A DNA stretch of 64,000 nt, from positions 1 to 64,000 of the forward strand of contig VGGR01000004.1 in assembly GCA_016868585.1 (NCBI GenBank), written 5' to 3'. Positions 61,296 to 64,000 of this stretch are shown here, one piece after another (within the stretch, counting starts at the first letter, position 1; the number at the start of each line of letters is the position of its first letter). Source of the DNA: Bacteroidota bacterium (GTDB lineage Bacteria > Bacteroidota > Bacteroidia > Chitinophagales > Chitinophagaceae). The notes beneath the pieces are model-generated. The model did no database searches. It saw nothing but the letters and a program-made list of their open reading frames with translations, and had not been told where the DNA came from. A program made the position numbers and the translations under genes.

Positions 61296-63440
61296 TTATG
61301 CGGTAGCCTTCCCTTTAACCTTTGCAATCACCTCCTCGGCAATGTTATTGGGCGCTGGAGCATAGTGCGAAAACTCCATGGTTGAGGAAGCACGTCCGGA
61401 AGAAAGAGAGCGAAGTTGTGTTACGTATCCAAACATTTCACTCAATGGAACCTTAGCCTTGATTACCTGCGCGCCTGCACGACTGTCCATTCCTTCCATC
61501 ATACCGCGACGACGGTTCAAGTCTCCCGTTACATCTCCCGTATACTGATCCGGAGTTACTACCTCCACTTTCATGATAGGTTCAAGCAGAACAGGTTTAG
61601 CTTTTCTGGCTGCCTCACGGAAACCTTGCTTGGCACACAATTCAAAGGACATTGAGTCAGAGTCCACTGCGTGGAAACTTCCGTCAAATACACGAATTTT
61701 CAGGTTAGCAACAGGATAGCTGGCTAACACCCCTGTTGACATTGACTGTTCAAACCCTTTTTGAATGGCAGGTACAAATTCACGAGGGATGGATCCTCCA
61801 AAAATATCATTGACAAATTGGTAATGTTTGTCGGGATTTTCCGCTTGCCATTCTGGATCAACGGGACCGATATTAAACACGATATCCGCAAACTTACCGC
61901 GCCCACCCGTTTGCTTTTTCAAGGTTTCGCGATGTTCAATTGTTGTAGTGAAGGCTTCTTTGTAAGCCACCTGTGGAGCACCCTGATTTACTTCTACTTT
62001 GAATTCACGACACATACGATCAATGATGATCTCCAGATGTAATTCTCCCATTCCGCGAAGAATAGTCTGCCCGGTTTCCTCATCGGTGTTCACGCGAAGC
62101 GTTGGATCTTCTTCAACCAACTTTGCAATGGCCATACCCATTTTATCAACGTCTGCCTGTGTTTTTGGTTCCACAGCAATAGCAATTACAGGCTCAGGGA
62201 TGAACATGTTTTCCAGGGTGATTGGATGATTTTCATCACAGAGCGTGTCTCCGGTTTTAATTTCCTTGAAACCAACAGCCGCGCCAATATCACCAGCTTC
62301 AATAAAATCAATCGGGTTTTGTTTGTTAGCAAACATCTTCATGATACGACTGATACGCTCTTTTTTTCCACTGCGAACATTAAGTACGTATGAACCAGCG
62401 TCCAAACGGCCAGAGTAAGCACGGAAGAAGGCCAGACGACCTACAAAGGGGTCAGTCATGATTTTAAATGCAAGAGCCGCAAAGGGTTCTTTAGGGTCTG
62501 CTTTACGAAATAATTCTTCTCCTGTATCCGGATGTTTGCCTTTTGTATCTTGAATGTCAATCGGTGAAGGCAAATAATGACAAACAGCATCCAATGCCGT
62601 TTGCACGCCTTTATTTTTAAAGGAAGAACCGCACATCATTGGAACGATGGACAGATCAATAGTTGCCTTACGGATTGCTCCGTGAATTTCACCTTCAGAT
62701 ATACTATTAGGATCCTCGAAGAATTTTTCCATTAGGGTATCATCATATTCTGCAACAGCTTCAACCAGATTTGCTCTCCACTCCTTTGCCTCTTCTAACA
62801 TGTCAGCAGGTACATCAATTTCGTCAAAGGTCATTCCTTCGCTTTCTGCATGCCAAATGATTCCTTTCATCTTGATCAAATCAACCACGCCTTTGAAATT
62901 ATCTTCCGCACCAATGGGAAGCTGAAGTGGAACAGCTTTAGATCCCAACATTTCACGAACCTGCTTAATCACATTCAAAAAATCTGCACCGGCACGGTCC
63001 ATTTTATTCACGAACCCTATACGAGGAACGCCGTAACGGTTGGCCTGACGCCACACAGTCTCAGACTGAGGTTCTACCCCGTCTACCGCAGAGAACAAGG
63101 CAATCAATCCATCCAGTACACGCATAGAACGCTCCACCTCTACAGTAAAGTCAACGTGACCGGGGGTATCGATGATATTGAAGTAGTAAGGCTGGGTGTC
63201 AGCAGTATTTTTTCCCTTCTCGGTAGGGAAATTCCATTTACAACTAACCGCAGCAGACGTGATGGTAATCCCACGCTCTTTTTCCTGCTCCATCCAGTCA
63301 GTGGTAGCCGCACCCTCATGCACCTCCCCGATCCGGTGAATCATACCTGTGTAGCGGAGAATACGCTCCGTAGTTGTTGTTTTTCCGGCATCGATGTGAG
63401 CAGCAATACCGAAATTTCGTTGAAACTTTAAATCTGCCAT
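61296..63440 (-). CDS. fusA: Translation elongation factor G
   Basis: 714 residues. A GTPase driving translocation and, with RRF, ribosome recycling. G motifs [10 protein letters not shown] (14-23), DTPGH and NKMD are intact; RGITI follows in switch I. The frame is open to 63521, but [19 protein letters not shown] is the family start and a TACCTTTG promoter lies in the extension. fusA heads its own transcript and is upstream of rpsJ; rpsL and rpsG are not adjacent. Confidence 0.98.
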   Translation of the reverse strand: MADLKFQRNFGIAAHIDAGKTTTTERILRYTGMIHRIGEVHEGAATTDWMEQEKERGITITSAAVSCKWNFPTEKGKNTADTQPYYFNIIDTPGHVDFTVEVERSMRVLDGLIALFSAVDGVEPQSETVWRQANRYGVPRIGFVNKMDRAGADFLNVIKQVREMLGSKAVPLQLPIGAEDNFKGVVDLIKMKGIIWHAESEGMTFDEIDVPADMLEEAKEWRANLVEAVAEYDDTLMEKFFEDPNSISEGEIHGAIRKATIDLSIVPMMCGSSFKNKGVQTALDAVCHYLPSPIDIQDTKGKHPDTGEELFRKADPKEPFAALAFKIMTDPFVGRLAFFRAYSGRLDAGSYVLNVRSGKKERISRIMKMFANKQNPIDFIEAGDIGAAVGFKEIKTGDTLCDENHPITLENMFIPEPVIAIAVEPKTQADVDKMGMAIAKLVEEDPTLRVNTDEETGQTILRGMGELHLEIIIDRMCREFKVEVNQGAPQVAYKEAFTTTIEHRETLKKQTGGRGKFADIVFNIGPVDPEWQAENPDKHYQFVNDIFGGSIPREFVPAIQKGFEQSMSTGVLASYPVANLKIRVFDGSFHAVDSDSMSFELCAKQGFREAARKAKPVLLEPIMKVEVVTPDQYTGDVTGDLNRRRGMMEGMDSRAGAQVIKAKVPLSEMFGYVTQLRSLSSGRASSTMEFSHYAPAPNNIAEEVIAKVKGKATA

Positions 63441-63465
63441 AGCAAACAAGTTGATTTTGAGGCCG

Positions 63466-63473
63466 CAAAGGTA
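63466..63473 (-). promoter_or_regulatory. -7 promoter element of fusA
   Basis: Minus-strand TACCTTTG, 25 nt before ATG 63440. Confidence 0.58.
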
Positions 63474-63484
63474 AGAGAAAAAGC

Positions 63485-63513
63485 ATAAAAAAAGCCCCGT
63501 ATTGTTACGGGGC
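63485..63513 (-). terminator. Terminator of the outer-membrane barrel gene
   Basis: On the minus strand GCCCCGTA pairs with TACGGGGC around a 4-nt loop, followed by seven T. It separates this gene from fusA. Confidence 0.9.
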
Positions 63514-63542
63514 CCTTCCATGCCTTCTATTGAAAATTCAGA

Positions 63543-64000
63543 TTATTTTTTCTTGCCAAGAGGAGCCGCAATACCAATCATGTGCTGAAAATGATAGCTT
63601 GCCGTTTCGTTAGTTACAGGCACCCGATAATTGGATGTGATAAACAGATTTGCCTCACTAAAAATGTTAAGCTTAAGTCCAAGACCAGCAGGGATGAAAA
63701 CCCCGTAGTGAGGTCCAAACTTATGTCCGCCTACGCCCAGGGTCAAGTAAGGCTGCACATAATAGTCTTCTGTTGTCATCATCTTGTTCAAGGTAGCAGT
63801 AAACTCAACTAATAACCCACGATTGGTAATGTTTCTACCTCGCATTGGGTAGCGAACTCCTGAAAATCCAAGGTAAGCGCCCATATTTAGTTTGGGTCCC
63901 ATTGATTTGAAATAGTTTACAGCAACCCCGGCGTTCATTTCACCCATTTCAGCAAAGGACTTATTGTTGACAACCGTATTCAAAGAGGTAGTGCGAATTC
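63543..64000 (-). CDS. Outer-membrane beta-barrel protein (5' end beyond window)
   Basis: At least 152 codons, open to the window edge. Alternating hydrophobic and aromatic strands (AGVAVNYF, LNMGAYLGFSGVRYP, YVQPYLTLGVGGHKFG, ANLFITSNYRVPVT) and a terminal HMIGIAAPLGKKK suggest an OmpA-type N-terminal barrel or porin-like small barrel. No peptidoglycan-binding OmpA domain follows; the protein ends just after the barrel. The true start and any signal peptide lie outside the window. A TTG at 63983 is not the likely start. Confidence 0.65.
   Translation of the reverse strand, partial: IRTTSLNTVVNNKSFAEMGEMNAGVAVNYFKSMGPKLNMGAYLGFSGVRYPMRGRNITNRGLLVEFTATLNKMMTTEDYYVQPYLTLGVGGHKFGPHYGVFIPAGLGLKLNIFSEANLFITSNYRVPVTNETASYHFQHMIGIAAPLGKKK

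Noticed and set aside
63440-63521. N-terminal extension of EF-G
   Set aside because: The extension is hydrophobic and unlike EF-G, contains the promoter box, and the canonical MADLKFQRN start is at 63440.
1-64000. Prophage, insertion sequence, integron, toxin-antitoxin, restriction or CRISPR-Cas systems
   Set aside because: No transposase, integrase, phage, nuclease or Cas-like proteins and no terminal inverted repeats were found; the content is housekeeping.

Overview
The window reads as a chromosomal segment of a Bacteroidota bacterium, most likely Chitinophagaceae or a near relative (inference). The grounds are a secreted subtilase with a type IX secretion (T9SS) sorting domain, an SDR-type L-threonine dehydrogenase, an Mrp without its CxxC, a glutaryl-CoA-dehydrogenase-type enzyme, near absence of Shine-Dalgarno sequences, and a recurrent TAnnTTTG promoter element (the Bacteroidota -7 box). 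I see no insertion sequence, prophage, CRISPR array, rRNA operon or replication origin. Almost everything is core metabolism, envelope or translation.

Layout. 1-8.2 kb: tRNA-Leu, a T9SS subtilase, a decayed L,D-transpeptidase, priA and a plsC-like acyltransferase. 8.2-13.2 kb: mtaB, two tRNA-Val genes, and a cassette of SGNH hydrolase, NodU/CmcH-type carbamoyltransferase, a 49-residue DUF5989 protein and an SxtJ-like membrane protein. 13.2-21.6 kb: clpS, valS, a large secreted HExxH protein with propeller-like and barrel-like parts, tdh, kdsA and lolA. 21.6-31.4 kb: the run gcdH-aroK-DUF423-ftsK, mrp-pyrF, a CarboxypepD_reg-like protein with 3-hydroxyacyl-CoA dehydrogenase, a YigZ/IMPACT protein and prmC. 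31.4-45.3 kb: exbB-exbD, an SPFH protein, a pepT remnant, namZ, fmt, a NOL1/NOP2/Sun RNA methyltransferase, a three-gene transhydrogenase, proline dehydrogenase-thyA-folA-methyltransferase, a hotdog thioesterase and a second acyltransferase. 45.4-49.9 kb: rpsA, a third acyltransferase, a decayed HI0933-type flavoprotein and map. 49.9-61.1 kb: the S10-spc ribosomal cluster on the minus strand, from rpsJ to secY. 61.3-64 kb: fusA and a 5'-truncated outer-membrane barrel protein.

The ribosomal run (rpsJ, rplC, D, W, B, rpsS, rplV, rpsC, rplP, rpmC, rpsQ, rplN, X, E, rpsN, rpsH, rplF, R, rpsE, rpmD, rplO, secY) is complete and in classical order. It ends at a strong terminator after secY. Map follows, but infA-rpmJ-rpsM-rpsK-rpsD-rpoA-rplQ does not; a flavoprotein pseudogene occupies the next position.

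Three results are the most useful. First, a TAnnTTTG-type element lies 8-10 nt before all three tRNA genes and only 4-6 nt before seven protein starts, which predicts leaderless mRNAs and corrects several starts. Second, the SGNH/carbamoyltransferase/DUF5989/SxtJ cassette is the best candidate for an under-described system. Third, three protein genes (L,D-transpeptidase, PepT, HI0933 flavoprotein) survive only as recognisable remnants.
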